From: Lentiprolixibacter aurantiacus
GTDB taxonomy: Bacteria > Bacteroidota > Bacteroidia > Flavobacteriales > Flavobacteriaceae
DNA length: 64,000 nucleotides
Assembly: GCF_026241225.1 (NCBI RefSeq)
Contig: NZ_JAPFQP010000003.1
Location: 186,001-250,000 of the forward strand
Direction: 5' to 3'
Below the pieces are notes generated by a model. The model did not search any database. It saw nothing but the letters and a program-made list of their open reading frames with translations, and was not told where the DNA came from. Made by a program: the position numbers and the translations under genes. Of the stretch, positions 1 to 8,138 are shown in pieces. Every line of letters starts with the position of its first letter. The first letter of the stretch is position 1.

Positions 1-434
1 AATAATTCGATCAGCTCTTTTGCATATTCCTTTTCGGCCTTCTTACCCTTCTTTTCAAGATGTCTGAGGTATTGGACCCCGTCAAGTAGTTCACTCTTAA
101 CATGCTGTCCGTCTGCGATCTTGGCTTCTATACCGTGTTGCCAGTTCAGTGCATAATCTACCCAGCCTGTTACCCAATAGGAATAGAACCCCTGCTTTTC
201 CACCCGGAATTCTGCGGTAAACAGGTCATTTCCCAGATGCTCCATGCGCACCGGATCAGGTTTTGAGGCTCCTTCGTGCTTGAACAGTAACTCTGCCTGT
301 ATGAGATCATGGCCATCTCCGAGGACATCGGCTGTAACCACCACCATTTCTCCTACCACACGCTTTATAAAGAACTCACCACAACTCAATTGTGGCTTAA
401 TATTATCAATGACTACCCGCTCTTGTCGGAACAT
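1..434 (-). CDS. glgE: Alpha-1,4-glucan:maltose-1-phosphate maltosyltransferase, N-terminal part (runs off the left edge)
   Basis: GlgE transfers maltosyl units from maltose 1-phosphate to alpha-1,4-glucan in the cytoplasm. About 144 codons are present, read leftward from an ATG at 434. They form the GlgE N-terminal domain (DUF3416 type): the opening RQERVVIDNIKPQLSCGEF, then FFIKRVVGEMVVVTADVLGDGHD, a segment around residues 90-105 that resembles the VEKQGFYSYWVTGWVDY pattern, and a following helix rich in Lys and Glu. The catalytic GH13 barrel lies outside the window, so activity cannot be judged. The gene diverges from the lipoprotein at 626. The link to trehalose metabolism is inferred from treT at 11406. 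Identification rests on recalled family sequence and is fairly firm for the domain. Confidence 0.8.
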   Translation of the reverse strand, partial: MFRQERVVIDNIKPQLSCGEFFIKRVVGEMVVVTADVLGDGHDLIQAELLFKHEGASKPDPVRMEHLGNDLFTAEFRVEKQGFYSYWVTGWVDYALNWQHGIEAKIADGQHVKSELLDGVQYLRHLEKKGKKAEKEYAKELIEL

Positions 435-625
435 AATCTGAGTTTGCTTGGTTTTGCCCTAAAAATAGGAAAATATCACCAATTCAATCCGGGATAGGAA
501 GATAGTTTTTAAGGGGGTTTTTTCTATTCTTTTCAATTTTTGGAACGCTTTTTGTTCTTCTTCAGGAAACAAGGTGCATTCAGGAATACTCCGGGGCACG
601 CAATACTATTCTAAACCCTATCATT

Positions 626-1180
626 ATGAAAAAAGTATCTTTACTACTGGCATTGATCGCAACCGTATTTTTTGTTTCCTGTGAAGGCCCTGCAGGACCT
701 CCCGGATTCGATGGATTAGATGGGCTTGACGGCCTGGATGGCGTTAATATCCTGGGGCAGGTTATTGATATTGAAGGTACGTTTGACTTCAATAACGACT
801 ACACGCTTTTTTACGAATTCCCGAATAGTGTGGAAGTATTTGAATCAGATGTAGTTCTGGTTTACATCTTATGGGGCCAGACAGAAGACAACAATGGAGA
901 TCCCGTGGATATCTGGCGTTTGTTACCCCAGACCCGATTGTTAAACCAGGGCATATTACTCTACAATTACGATTACACCTTTTTTGATGTAAATATTTTC
1001 CTGGAAGCCGATTTTGATCTGGAAACCCTATTGCCAGGGGATACGGACAACCAGGTATTCCGCATTGCCATTGTTCCTGCAGAATTTGCCCAGTCCAGGT
1101 TAGATCGCACCAACGTGGAACAGGTCATGAACCTGCTCAAAGTGGAGGAGAAAGACATTCCGCGCTATAAGCTTAATTAA
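626..1180 (+). CDS. Lipoprotein with a short collagen-like Gly-X-Y tract
   Basis: 184 residues. The N-terminus MKKVSLLLALIATVFFVSC is a signal peptide with a lipobox ending at Cys19, so the mature protein is predicted to be lipid-anchored in the envelope. Directly after the Cys comes a run of seven Gly-X-Y triplets (about residues 21-41: GPAGPPGFDGLDGLDGLDG), which looks like a minimal collagen-like spacer. The rest is acidic, with many aromatic residues and Asp/Asn, and has no domain I recognise. Flavobacteria often carry such small collagen-tract lipoproteins; their function is not known. A strong terminator follows at 1197-1224, so it is probably transcribed alone. Function unassigned. Confidence 0.85.
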   Translation: MKKVSLLLALIATVFFVSCEGPAGPPGFDGLDGLDGLDGVNILGQVIDIEGTFDFNNDYTLFYEFPNSVEVFESDVVLVYILWGQTEDNNGDPVDIWRLLPQTRLLNQGILLYNYDYTFFDVNIFLEADFDLETLLPGDTDNQVFRIAIVPAEFAQSRLDRTNVEQVMNLLKVEEKDIPRYKLN

Positions 1181-1196
1181 CAAATATTTGACTAAG

Positions 1197-1224
1197 CCTC
1201 CTGCCCTTCGCAGGAGGTTTTTTT
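1197..1224 (+). terminator. Rho-independent terminator after the collagen-like lipoprotein
   Basis: Perfect 8-bp stem CCTCCTGC / GCAGGAGG (1197-1204 and 1210-1217) with a 5-nt loop, followed by seven T. It starts 16 bp after the stop codon at 1180. Confidence 0.9.
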
Positions 1225-1236
1225 ATGGGTATTCAG

Positions 1237-1244
1237 TATCTTTG
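1237..1244 (+). promoter_or_regulatory. -7 promoter element of msrB
   Basis: TATCTTTG is an exact match to the Bacteroidota -7 element TAnnTTTG, 26 bp before the msrB start and just after the preceding terminator. No clear TTG is seen 19 bp upstream, so this is a partial promoter match. Confidence 0.5.
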
Positions 1245-1270
1245 GTGACCAAAAAAATTCTAATGACGCT

Positions 1271-1774
1271 ATGAAAAGAATCACCATTTTTGCCTTTGCC
1301 CTTTTATTATTTGGTTGCAAAGGCAATTCCCAGCAGAAAGAGGAGGCCACCACTAAAACTGAGGAGAAAGAACGTACTTTTCCCTACACCAGGACCGATG
1401 CCGAGTGGCGGGCATCGCTTACCGACATGGAATACTACGTGCTACGAAGGGCAGGCACTGAAGTTGCTGGAAGCAGTGAATTGCTCAACAACAAAGAAAA
1501 AGGCACCTACGTCTGTGCAGGCTGCGGGTTTGCACTCTTCCGAAGTGAGTACAAATATAATTCGGGTTCCGGTTGGCCCAGTTTTGACAGGGAAATTGAA
1601 GACGCTGTTGCTTTTGATGTAGACTATAAAATTGGCTACAAGCGCACTGAAGAGCTCTGTGCCAACTGTGGTGGGCACCTGGGACATGTATTTGAAGATG
1701 GCCCGAGGGAAACGACTGGTTTGCGCCACTGCATCAACGGTGCTGCCCTTGACTTCATTCCGGACAACCAATAA
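1271..1774 (+). CDS. msrB: Peptide-methionine (R)-S-oxide reductase, lipoprotein form
   Basis: MsrB reduces methionine-R-sulfoxide in proteins. The 167-residue product has a lipoprotein signal (MKRITIFAFALLLFGC, Cys16), so it probably acts in the periplasm rather than the cytoplasm. The MsrB domain spans about residues 40-165: zinc-binding pairs Cys82/Cys85 (CAGC) and Cys130/Cys133 (CANC), the conserved SGSGWPSF segment near 98-105, GGHLGHVF near 134-141 and the catalytic Cys154 in RHCINGAALDFIP. Many family members have RYCIN-S at this site; here it is RHCIN-G, still compatible with function. A -7 element lies at 1237, and the DinB-like gene follows after 20 bp, probably in the same transcript. 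Confidence 0.93.
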   Translation: MKRITIFAFALLLFGCKGNSQQKEEATTKTEEKERTFPYTRTDAEWRASLTDMEYYVLRRAGTEVAGSSELLNNKEKGTYVCAGCGFALFRSEYKYNSGSGWPSFDREIEDAVAFDVDYKIGYKRTEELCANCGGHLGHVFEDGPRETTGLRHCINGAALDFIPDNQ

Positions 1775-1794
1775 TCTTCAGGCAGAAGGCTAAG

Positions 1795-2334
1795 ATGGAC
1801 CTACCCACACACTACCTTGCCAACGCCCGCAAAGAACTCCTTCGTTTTAAAGGGATTGCTGAAAAATCCATGCAGCAACTTAATGAGGAAGATTTGCATT
1901 ACAGGCCAGGAAAGGAGGATAATAGTATTGCCGTAATTGTCCAGCATATGGTTGGGAATATGCGCAGTCGGTTTACCAATTTCCTTACTGAGGATGGTGA
2001 AAAAACCTGGCGCAACCGGGAATCCGAATTTGAAACCACGCTGCAGAACAAATCAGAATTACTCCAGGCCTGGGAATCTGGATGGGATTGCGTTTTCCAT
2101 ACACTGGACAATCTAAAGCCCCATCAATTGATGCAGGAAGTTAAGATACGTAATGAAGCCCATTTAGTGATAGAGGCGATCAACCGCCAACTGGCCCACT
2201 ATGCCTACCACACAGGTCAAATTGCCTATCTGGCCAAGTCTATCCGGGGTAAGGATTGGGAGTCTATGAGCATTCCGAAAGGCGAGTCTGAACGCTTCAA
2301 CAAAAAAATGTTCGAAAAGGGTTCCCGAGATTAA
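1795..2334 (+). CDS. DinB-superfamily protein, DUF1572 type
   Basis: 179 residues, soluble, mostly helical. The sequence has the DinB/DUF1572 four-helix layout: an N-terminal helix with NARKELLRFK, a first histidine in VQHMVGNMRSRF (about residue 44) and a later pair in QLAHYAYHTGQIAYLAK (about residues 132-142). In this superfamily three His residues usually hold a metal ion, and here H44, H133 and H137 look suitable. The substrate is unknown; some relatives are thiol-dependent transferases, others are induced by DNA damage. It lies 20 bp after msrB. Since bshC (32431) implies that the cell makes bacillithiol, a thiol-transferase role is possible but is inference. Confidence 0.8.
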   Translation: MDLPTHYLANARKELLRFKGIAEKSMQQLNEEDLHYRPGKEDNSIAVIVQHMVGNMRSRFTNFLTEDGEKTWRNRESEFETTLQNKSELLQAWESGWDCVFHTLDNLKPHQLMQEVKIRNEAHLVIEAINRQLAHYAYHTGQIAYLAKSIRGKDWESMSIPKGESERFNKKMFEKGSRD

Positions 2335-2376
2335 AAAGAGGGTAAAAATGCCCTCGCGGTTTTACCTCAGGTTTCT

Positions 2377-2384
2377 TACCTTTG
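2377..2384 (+). promoter_or_regulatory. -7 promoter element of lpdA
   Basis: TACCTTTG matches TAnnTTTG exactly. It lies 32 bp before the ATG at 2417, inside the upstream part of a longer open frame, and so supports 2417 rather than 2348 as the start. Confidence 0.55.
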
Positions 2385-2416
2385 CTCCGCATAAAAAATC
2401 AACAAAGAATAAAACC

Positions 2417-3808
2417 ATGAGCAATTTTGATGTTATTGTCTTAGGAAGTGGCCCCGGCGGCTATGTTACTGCTATAAGGGCTTCCCAGCTGGGATTTAAA
2501 ACTGCAATCATTGAAAAAGAAAGTCTGGGAGGCGTTTGCCTCAATTGGGGTTGTATCCCTACGAAAGCTCTGCTGAAATCTGCTCAGGTTTTTGAATACC
2601 TGCAACACGCGGAAGACTACGGATTGAAAGTTGAAGGGGCCGATAAAGATTTTGACGCCGTGGTAAAAAGAAGCCGGAATGTGGCCCAGGGCATGAGCAA
2701 AGGGGTTCAGTTCCTGATGAAGAAGAACAAGATTGAGGTGATCAACGGTTTTGGAAAACTATTGCCCGGTAAAAAGGTAAAAGTAACTGCTGAGGATGGA
2801 AAGGAAAGTGAATACAGTGCAGAGCACATCATTATCGCTACGGGTGCCCGAAGCAGGGAGTTACCCAGCCTTCCACAGGATGGCAAAAAGGTGATCGGCT
2901 ACCGTGAAGCTATGACCCTGGACAAACAGCCTGAGAAACTGGTAGTAGTTGGAAGTGGAGCCATTGGTATTGAGTTTGCTTATTTCTACAACGCCATGGG
3001 GACCGAAGTAACCGTGGTTGAATTCCTTCCCAATATCGTTCCTGTGGAAGATGAGGAAGTGTCCAAGCAACTCGAGCGCACTTTCAAGAAGTCTGGCATC
3101 AAGATCATGACCTCTTCTGAGGTAACTTCTGTGGATACCTCCGGGAAAGGAGTTGTTGCAACGGTAAAAACACCAAAGGGAGAAAAGACCCTGGAGGCCG
3201 ATATCGTCCTTTCTGCAGTGGGAATCAAAACCAATATTGAAAATATCGGACTGGAAGAAGTAGGTATTGCTACTGATCGCGACAAGATCGTGGTTAACGA
3301 TTACTATCAGACCAATATCCCGGGCTACTACGCCATCGGTGACGTAACCACCGGCCAGGCCCTGGCCCACGTGGCCTCCGCAGAAGGCATCCTTTGTGTG
3401 GAAAAGATCAAGGGTATGCACGTGGAACCACTCGATTACGGAAACATACCCGGATGTACGTACTGTATGCCCGAAATTGCCTCTGTGGGCCTTACCGAAA
3501 AGCAGGCCAGGGAACAAGGATTCGATATCAAGGTCGGAAAATTTCCTTTCTCAGCAAGCGGAAAAGCCCAGGCTTCTGGTAATTCGGATGGATTTGTAAA
3601 AGTTATCTTCGATGCCAAGTACGGAGAATGGCTCGGTTGCCATATGATTGGTGCCGGGGTAACTGATATGATCGCCGAGGCTGTAGTGGGGCGAAAACTG
3701 GAAACCACAGGACATGAGATCCTCAAGGCAGTGCACCCCCACCCTACCATGAGCGAGGCCGTAATGGAAGCAGTTGCAGACGCTTACGATGAAGTTATCC
3801 ACCTCTAA
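2417..3808 (+). CDS. lpdA: Dihydrolipoyl dehydrogenase (E3)
   Basis: FAD-dependent E3 subunit that reoxidises dihydrolipoamide of 2-oxo acid dehydrogenase complexes with NAD+. The 463-residue protein begins with the FAD-binding GxGxxG (VLGSGPGGYVTAIRA, residues 8-22), then the redox-active disulfide CLNWGC (Cys41, Cys46), a second Rossmann motif for NAD (VVGSGAIGIEFAYF, near 180), the FAD-contacting ATDRDKIVV...YAIGDVT segment and the C-terminal interface with HPHPTMSEAV, which carries the active-site His-Glu pair. The frame extends upstream to an ATG at 2348, but homology starts at MSNFDVIVLG and a -7 element lies in between. A small membrane protein gene follows after 13 bp. Confidence 0.96.
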   Translation: MSNFDVIVLGSGPGGYVTAIRASQLGFKTAIIEKESLGGVCLNWGCIPTKALLKSAQVFEYLQHAEDYGLKVEGADKDFDAVVKRSRNVAQGMSKGVQFLMKKNKIEVINGFGKLLPGKKVKVTAEDGKESEYSAEHIIIATGARSRELPSLPQDGKKVIGYREAMTLDKQPEKLVVVGSGAIGIEFAYFYNAMGTEVTVVEFLPNIVPVEDEEVSKQLERTFKKSGIKIMTSSEVTSVDTSGKGVVATVKTPKGEKTLEADIVLSAVGIKTNIENIGLEEVGIATDRDKIVVNDYYQTNIPGYYAIGDVTTGQALAHVASAEGILCVEKIKGMHVEPLDYGNIPGCTYCMPEIASVGLTEKQAREQGFDIKVGKFPFSASGKAQASGNSDGFVKVIFDAKYGEWLGCHMIGAGVTDMIAEAVVGRKLETTGHEILKAVHPHPTMSEAVMEAVADAYDEVIHL

Positions 3809-3821
3809 TTGAATTAAAAAG

Positions 3822-4106
3822 ATGTTACAAGCCTTTCGGTATACCGCTATTCTTGAAGGAATCAGCTATTTATTATTATTTGCCCTTAGCATGCCACTTA
3901 AATATTGGGCGGGCATCGGAGAGCCCAATCAATACATCGGGTATGCCCATGGCTTCCTTTTCATAATATTTATAGCAATGGCCGTAGTACTGACCTATGA
4001 ACATAAATGGGGATTAAGGCGCCTGCTTATCTTTTTCCTGGCGTCTCTATTGCCCTTCGGGACCTTTTATGTTGAGCGGAAATACCTTAGGCCAGCATTG
4101 GCTTAA
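3822..4106 (+). CDS. DUF3817 family small membrane protein
   Basis: 94 residues with three predicted membrane helices (about 6-27, 42-61 and 68-85). The sequence FRYTAILEGISYLLLF at the N-terminus and the central GYAHGFLFIIF are typical of DUF3817 proteins, whose function is unknown. It lies 13 bp after lpdA and probably shares its transcript. Its stop codon overlaps the end of the convergent aroQ gene by 4 bp. Confidence 0.85.
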   Translation: MLQAFRYTAILEGISYLLLFALSMPLKYWAGIGEPNQYIGYAHGFLFIIFIAMAVVLTYEHKWGLRRLLIFFLASLLPFGTFYVERKYLRPALA

Positions 4107-4516
4107 AGAAAGCTTCGGATGGCCAGTTCATAGCTTCTGAGGCCAAAGCCGAGGATCACCCCCTTTGCGCCTGGTGATATAAAGGAAACATGACGAAATT
4201 CCTCCCGCTTATGTGTATTGGAGATATGTACCTCCACCACTGGGGCATCAATAGCCTTTACAGCATCCCCAATCCCTACCGAGGTATGGGTATAGGCCGC
4301 AGCATTCAGAATAATACCGTCGTAGGAGAATCCAACCTCCTGTAATTTGTCTATAAGTTCCCCTTCTATATTGGACTGGAAGTATTCAAGATTTACTTGA
4401 GGGAACTCAGCCTGCAGTTCTTTCAGGTAGTCTTCAAAACCACGTGCCCCGTAGATCTCAGGTTCCCGCTTGCCGAGAAGGTTTAAGTTGGGTCCGTTGA
4501 TTATGATCAATTTCAT
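4103..4516 (-). CDS. aroQ: Type II 3-dehydroquinate dehydratase
   Basis: Third step of the shikimate pathway: 3-dehydroquinate to 3-dehydroshikimate. The 137-residue size is normal for the dodecameric type II enzyme. The start at 4516 gives MKLIIINGPNLNLLGKREPE, the hallmark opening, with the active-site Arg/Tyr region following (REPEIYG). The mid-protein motif ILNAAAYTHTSVGIGDAV and VVEVHISNTHKREEFRHVS complete the active site. The open frame extends nine codons upstream, but the family begins at MKLII. Its 3' end overlaps the convergent DUF3817 gene by 4 bp. Confidence 0.96.
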   Translation of the reverse strand: MKLIIINGPNLNLLGKREPEIYGARGFEDYLKELQAEFPQVNLEYFQSNIEGELIDKLQEVGFSYDGIILNAAAYTHTSVGIGDAVKAIDAPVVEVHISNTHKREEFRHVSFISPGAKGVILGFGLRSYELAIRSFL

Positions 4517-4606
4517 GGGATAAATGTAGGGAAAAGTAAGCACCCCTGCCTAATCCGGGTGACCGACAGTTCTAACAAAAGCTGAAAACAGTTTAGGAAT
4601 AGTCGC

Positions 4607-5119
4607 CTAGAGCCTGTCTGGTTTGGTCTGAATAGTAAGGACAAGACCAACACTTATGGTGTTCCAGGTGACAACGTCCAGATCAACTGAGGTATAGGAA
4701 ATATTAATTTCTGTGGTCTGGTTAAAGAGGTAGCCCAGCATGGGACGGTAATAAAAACCCCCGTCATTGCCATCGTTTAAACCGATAGCCTGCCCTACAT
4801 TAGCCCCAATAGAAAGGTCGCGAACCGGCCAGAAGCGAAAGGCTCCTGCCACAGGTAAAAACTGAACGTCCTCACCCGCTTCGGATTCCAAACCAAACTT
4901 ATCGCCAAAACCGTGGATATATCCTGTGGCAATACCTAAATCAAAATATTCTCCAAGCACCCACATATAGCCTACGTCTGCACCGACCATCAAACTCACA
5001 GCTTCATCGAAGTCGCCCGTTGGAATCCCGCCCTGTATTCCTATACGAAAACCCTCCTGGGCCTGCAGGTTGTTAAAAAACAAAAATGAGAATAAAGAGA
5101 AAAGCAATAGCTTCTTCAT
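4607..5119 (-). CDS. Small outer-membrane beta-barrel protein
   Basis: 170 residues with a cleavable signal peptide (MKKLLLFSLFSFLFFNNLQAQ, cleavage after AQA-Q type at about 20). The mature part has alternating hydrophobic strands and glycine-rich turns, as in the eight-stranded OmpW/OmpX-like barrels: FRIGIQGGIPTG, VGADVGYMWVLG, LGIATGYIHGFG, NISYTSVDLD. No specific transport function can be read. It is followed upstream (at 5292) by a second barrel gene on the same strand, but a terminator lies between them, so the two are probably separate transcripts. Confidence 0.8.
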   Translation of the reverse strand: MKKLLLFSLFSFLFFNNLQAQEGFRIGIQGGIPTGDFDEAVSLMVGADVGYMWVLGEYFDLGIATGYIHGFGDKFGLESEAGEDVQFLPVAGAFRFWPVRDLSIGANVGQAIGLNDGNDGGFYYRPMLGYLFNQTTEINISYTSVDLDVVTWNTISVGLVLTIQTKPDRL

Positions 5120-5240
5120 AATGGCTGGTTTTGGATTTTACTATTGCAAATAACGTGCTATGGCCCCAAATGTTGTTTATAGTAACTTTTAATAAATCGC
5201 AGATACCTACAGGTAGAGGAAGCGGATTACCTAAAGTAAC

Positions 5241-5265
5241 AAAAAAAGGAGGCTTTTGAGCCTCC
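5241..5265 (-). terminator. Rho-independent terminator after the porin-family gene
   Basis: On the minus strand a 7-bp stem GGAGGCT / AGCCTCC (5259-5265 and 5248-5254) with a 4-nt loop, followed by seven T (5241-5247). It ends the transcript of the gene at 5292-5864. Confidence 0.88.
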
Positions 5266-5291
5266 CTTTCCATTGAATTATAATTATCATA

Positions 5292-5864
5292 TTAGAACAT
5301 ATATCCAATACCTATAGATATAACCGAGTTTTGATTACTTCCTTCTGTGTCATCTTCGTTAAGATCGGTAAATCCAATATTGTATCGTGCGTTAAAAAGC
5401 AATCCGTTTTCCAACTCATAGCCCAGGCCGATATTACCACCAAAATCAATGTCCTTTACTTCATCCTTAATATCCACTTCTACCCCATCAAAATCAACGT
5501 CTGCCGACATTAGAAAGCCTATCTGAGGTCCGGCTTCAAAATAGAAGCCGTCTGTTACCCCAATTTTTAACATGACCGGGATATTCAAATAATTTATTTT
5601 CAAGTCAGCTTCTTCACCGCCTTCAGATATCTTTGCTCCCTGCATGCTAAAGTTTAACTCCGGGCGAAGAGCGAGCATATCCGTCAATCCAAATTCTGCC
5701 ATAAAACCGAGATAGATTGCAGTCCTTGTATCGTAAAAATCTGAGTCATCGCCGGAAAGGGTGGCTAAATTGACCCCGGCCCGTGCACCGAAATTTACAT
5801 CTGCCTGTGCATAACTGGTTAATGCGAACAAGCTTAACAACGAAATTAACATTAGTTTTCTCAT
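5292..5864 (-). CDS. Porin family outer-membrane beta-barrel protein
   Basis: 190 residues: a signal peptide (MRKLMLISLLSLFALTSYAQ) and a barrel of the PorT/outer-membrane beta-barrel family seen widely in Bacteroidota. The start of the mature part, VNFGARAGVNLATLSGDD, and later LNIPVMLKIGVTDGFYFEAGPQIGFLMSAD are characteristic. The C-terminus ends in an aromatic residue (IGIGYMF), the usual recognition signal for outer-membrane barrel assembly. A good promoter lies at 5899-5928 and a terminator at 5241-5265, so it is monocistronic. The barrel may be a small pore or a structural protein; nothing more specific can be read. Confidence 0.88.
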   Translation of the reverse strand: MRKLMLISLLSLFALTSYAQADVNFGARAGVNLATLSGDDSDFYDTRTAIYLGFMAEFGLTDMLALRPELNFSMQGAKISEGGEEADLKINYLNIPVMLKIGVTDGFYFEAGPQIGFLMSADVDFDGVEVDIKDEVKDIDFGGNIGLGYELENGLLFNARYNIGFTDLNEDDTEGSNQNSVISIGIGYMF

Positions 5865-5898
5865 AGTATTTAGGTTTTGATTATCCAGGTTGTTTTAT

Positions 5899-5928
5899 TA
5901 AAGTTACAATGTTTAACATTCATATCAA
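5899..5928 (-). promoter_or_regulatory. Bacteroidota promoter of the porin-family gene
   Basis: On the minus strand TTG (5926-5928), 19-bp spacer, then TAACTTTA (5899-5906). This matches TTG-N19-TAnnTTTG with one mismatch in the -7 element, 35 bp upstream of the start codon. Confidence 0.75.
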
Positions 5929-6016
5929 TGGTTAAGCTACTGTTTTTCAAAAAAATAAGTTTTTCCTGGATTGGTTCTCCATATTTTCCTTTTATATTAT
6001 ATAGTATCTTGTTCAC

Positions 6017-6913
6017 ATGAATTGGTCTGCAGCCCTTCAGGATTACCAGCATTACCTCCGGATTGAGCGGGGTTTATCCGAGAATTCTATCAGCAACTAC
6101 GCAGCCGATGTAGAGAAACTGATGCGGTTTCTTGAAGCCTCAGGCGCCACGGCTTCCCCCAAATCCATAGAACAGGAGCTGATACAGCAATTTGTTTATG
6201 AGATTGCGCGTATTTTGAATCCCAGGTCACAAGCCCGGGTAATCTCAGGTTTGAGGAGCTTTTTCAATTACCTCATCTTTGAGGGATACCGGGAAGACAA
6301 CCCCACGGACTTGCTGGAGTCCCCAAAGATTGGCCGCAAATTACCGGACACCCTTTCCCTGGAGGAAATTGACATGCTGGTAGGAGCCATAGATCGCTCC
6401 AAACCGGAAGGAGAACGCAACCGGGCCATGCTGGAAACACTCTACGGTTGTGGTTTACGGGTTTCGGAACTTATCAATTTACGGCTTTCCGATCTCTTTT
6501 TTGAGGAAGGTTTTGTCCGGGTTACTGGCAAAGGCAACAAGCAACGCTTTGTCCCGGTTAGCCCGCTCACCCGAAAAGCCATCGATTTGTACAGAAAAGA
6601 AATCCGTCCCCATCAGAAAATAGAGAAAGGATTTGAAGATATCCTTTACTTAAACCGCAGGGGAAAAGGACTTACCCGGGCCATGGTATTTACTATCATC
6701 CGGCAGCTTGCAGAAAAAACAGGCCTCAGGAAAACCATCAGTCCACATACGCTGAGGCATTCATTTGCTACCCATCTGCTGGAAAATGGTGCCGATCTCA
6801 GGGCAATTCAACAAATGCTAGGGCATGAGAGCATCACCACCACGGAGGTTTACGTACATGTAGACCGTTCTCACCTCACTGCGGTGGTACAGAAATACCA
6901 TCCCAGGAACTGA
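6017..6913 (+). CDS. xerD: Site-specific tyrosine recombinase XerD
   Basis: XerD with XerC resolves chromosome dimers at dif near the terminus. The 298-residue length is typical. The N-terminal SAM-like core-binding domain (about 1-90) includes LRIERGLSENSISNYAADV. The catalytic domain has Arg148 (GCGLRVSEL), Lys172 (VTGKGNKQRFVP), His244 and Arg247 (HTLRHSFATHLL), His270 (MLGHESITTT) and the nucleophile Tyr279 (TEVYVHV). It stands alone on the plus strand, divergent from the porin gene, which argues for the housekeeping recombinase rather than a mobile-element integrase. A degenerate -7-like TATCTTGT ends only 4 bp before the ATG. Confidence 0.95.
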   Translation: MNWSAALQDYQHYLRIERGLSENSISNYAADVEKLMRFLEASGATASPKSIEQELIQQFVYEIARILNPRSQARVISGLRSFFNYLIFEGYREDNPTDLLESPKIGRKLPDTLSLEEIDMLVGAIDRSKPEGERNRAMLETLYGCGLRVSELINLRLSDLFFEEGFVRVTGKGNKQRFVPVSPLTRKAIDLYRKEIRPHQKIEKGFEDILYLNRRGKGLTRAMVFTIIRQLAEKTGLRKTISPHTLRHSFATHLLENGADLRAIQQMLGHESITTTEVYVHVDRSHLTAVVQKYHPRN

Positions 6914-6994
6914 TATCACAGCAAATTTGTAGGTTTACATGTAACAATAGTCGCGTAAGGGATACTAATTACTACAGGAATACCAACCAACATT

Positions 6995-7489
6995 GTGAAT
7001 AAGGAGCTAGAGCACAAATTTGTGACCGAACTGGAGGACAATCAAAATATTGTCCACAAGGTTTGTAGTTTGTATACCAATGACCGTGACTCCCATAACG
7101 ACCTTTTCCAGGAGATCACCATACAATTGTGGAAGGCCTATCCCAAATTCAGAGGTGAGGCCAAATTCAGTACCTGGATGTACCGTGTAGCTCTTAACAC
7201 AGCCATTACCCTATACCGTAAATCCAAAAAAAGGGTGAATACCCAGGACTATGAGTCTGTAATCTTCAAGATTAAGGCAGAAGAGTATGATGAAACTGAA
7301 GAACAACAGCTCAAACTGATGTACAAGGCTGTGCGCCAACTGGGCGATATAGACAAGGCCCTTGTTTTCCTCTACCTGGAGGATAAAGATTACTCCGAAA
7401 TATCAGAAACCCTGGGTATATCCGAAGTAAATGCGAGGGTGAAGATGAACCGGATAAAAAATAAATTGAGAAACATGCTAAATCCATAA
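6995..7489 (+). CDS. RNA polymerase sigma factor, ECF (sigma-70 region 2/4) type
   Basis: 164 residues from a GTG start. Region 2 lies at about residues 20-80: the LFQEITIQLWKAYPKFRGEAKFSTWMYRVALNTAITLYRK stretch holds the -10-recognition and core-binding helices. Region 4 lies at about 105-160, with the helix-turn-helix DYSEISETLGISEVNARVKMNRIKNKLR. No region 1 or 3 is present, as in ECF factors. The gene is followed after 4 bp by a membrane protein that is probably its regulatory partner. Target genes cannot be inferred from the window. Confidence 0.92.
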   Translation: MNKELEHKFVTELEDNQNIVHKVCSLYTNDRDSHNDLFQEITIQLWKAYPKFRGEAKFSTWMYRVALNTAITLYRKSKKRVNTQDYESVIFKIKAEEYDETEEQQLKLMYKAVRQLGDIDKALVFLYLEDKDYSEISETLGISEVNARVKMNRIKNKLRNMLNP

Positions 7490-7493
7490 GGCA

Positions 7494-8138
7494 ATGATGG
7501 ACGAACTGGATTTGTTGAAAAAAGACTGGCAGAGTAGGGAAAAAGACCTGCCCAGGCTGTCTTATGAAAAGATCTACAAAATGATACGGAAGAAATCTTC
7601 TTCCATTGTGAAATGGATATTTTTCATAAGTGTCATGGAATTTGTATTCTGGGCAGCTATCAACCTCATTAATTACAGTGAAGAATCCAGGGAACTGGAA
7701 AAACAGTGGCATATTCAGAATCTTTCTACCGCCCTAACGGTTATCAATTATGTTGTACTGATCTATTTTATAGTCCGGTTCTACCTGAATTACAAACAGA
7801 TCACCATTACGGACTCGTCAAGAAAATTGATGAAATCTATCCTGAAGGTCAAACGCACCGTTACCCAATACGTGTGGTTTAACATTGGCATCTTCTGCGT
7901 ATCGCTGGTGATGTTACTTTACGGCTCGCTTACTTATGGGGAGGAGAGTGAGAAGATCATGGCAGCCGCTGAAGCAGCGGGGAATCAGATCCTTTTCTGG
8001 GTAATGCTGATTGGGCTTTGTGTGATTATTATTGGGATTATCCTGCTGTTGATCTGGCTCTTCTACCGATTGCTCTACGGCATCCTGCTGAAAAGACTGC
8101 GCCAAAATTATGCGGAACTTAAAAAGCTGGAATTTTAA
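7494..8138 (+). CDS. Membrane protein paired with the sigma factor (possible anti-sigma factor)
   Basis: 214 residues. The cytoplasmic N-terminal part of about 40 residues begins MMDELDLLKKDWQSREKDLPRLS and is followed by four hydrophobic helices at roughly 41-61, 81-98, 124-146 and 160-190. The gene lies 4 bp after the sigma factor and should be cotranslated with it. Coupling of a sigma gene to a membrane protein with a short cytoplasmic head is the usual arrangement of an anti-sigma factor, but no zinc-binding HxxxCxxC anti-sigma motif is present, so the role is inferred only from position. The last 4 bp overlap the convergent acyltransferase stop. Start could equally be the second Met (7497). 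Confidence 0.7.
   Translation: MMDELDLLKKDWQSREKDLPRLSYEKIYKMIRKKSSSIVKWIFFISVMEFVFWAAINLINYSEESRELEKQWHIQNLSTALTVINYVVLIYFIVRFYLNYKQITITDSSRKLMKSILKVKRTVTQYVWFNIGIFCVSLVMLLYGSLTYGEESEKIMAAAEAAGNQILFWVMLIGLCVIIIGIILLLIWLFYRLLYGILLKRLRQNYAELKKLEF

Noticed and set aside
2861-3517. Minus-strand frame of 218 codons in lpdA
   Set aside because: Antisense to an intact lpdA with all motifs.
6001-6016. Leaderless promoter for xerD (TATCTTGT just before the ATG)
   Set aside because: The element misses the consensus, and there is no TTG at the right spacing.
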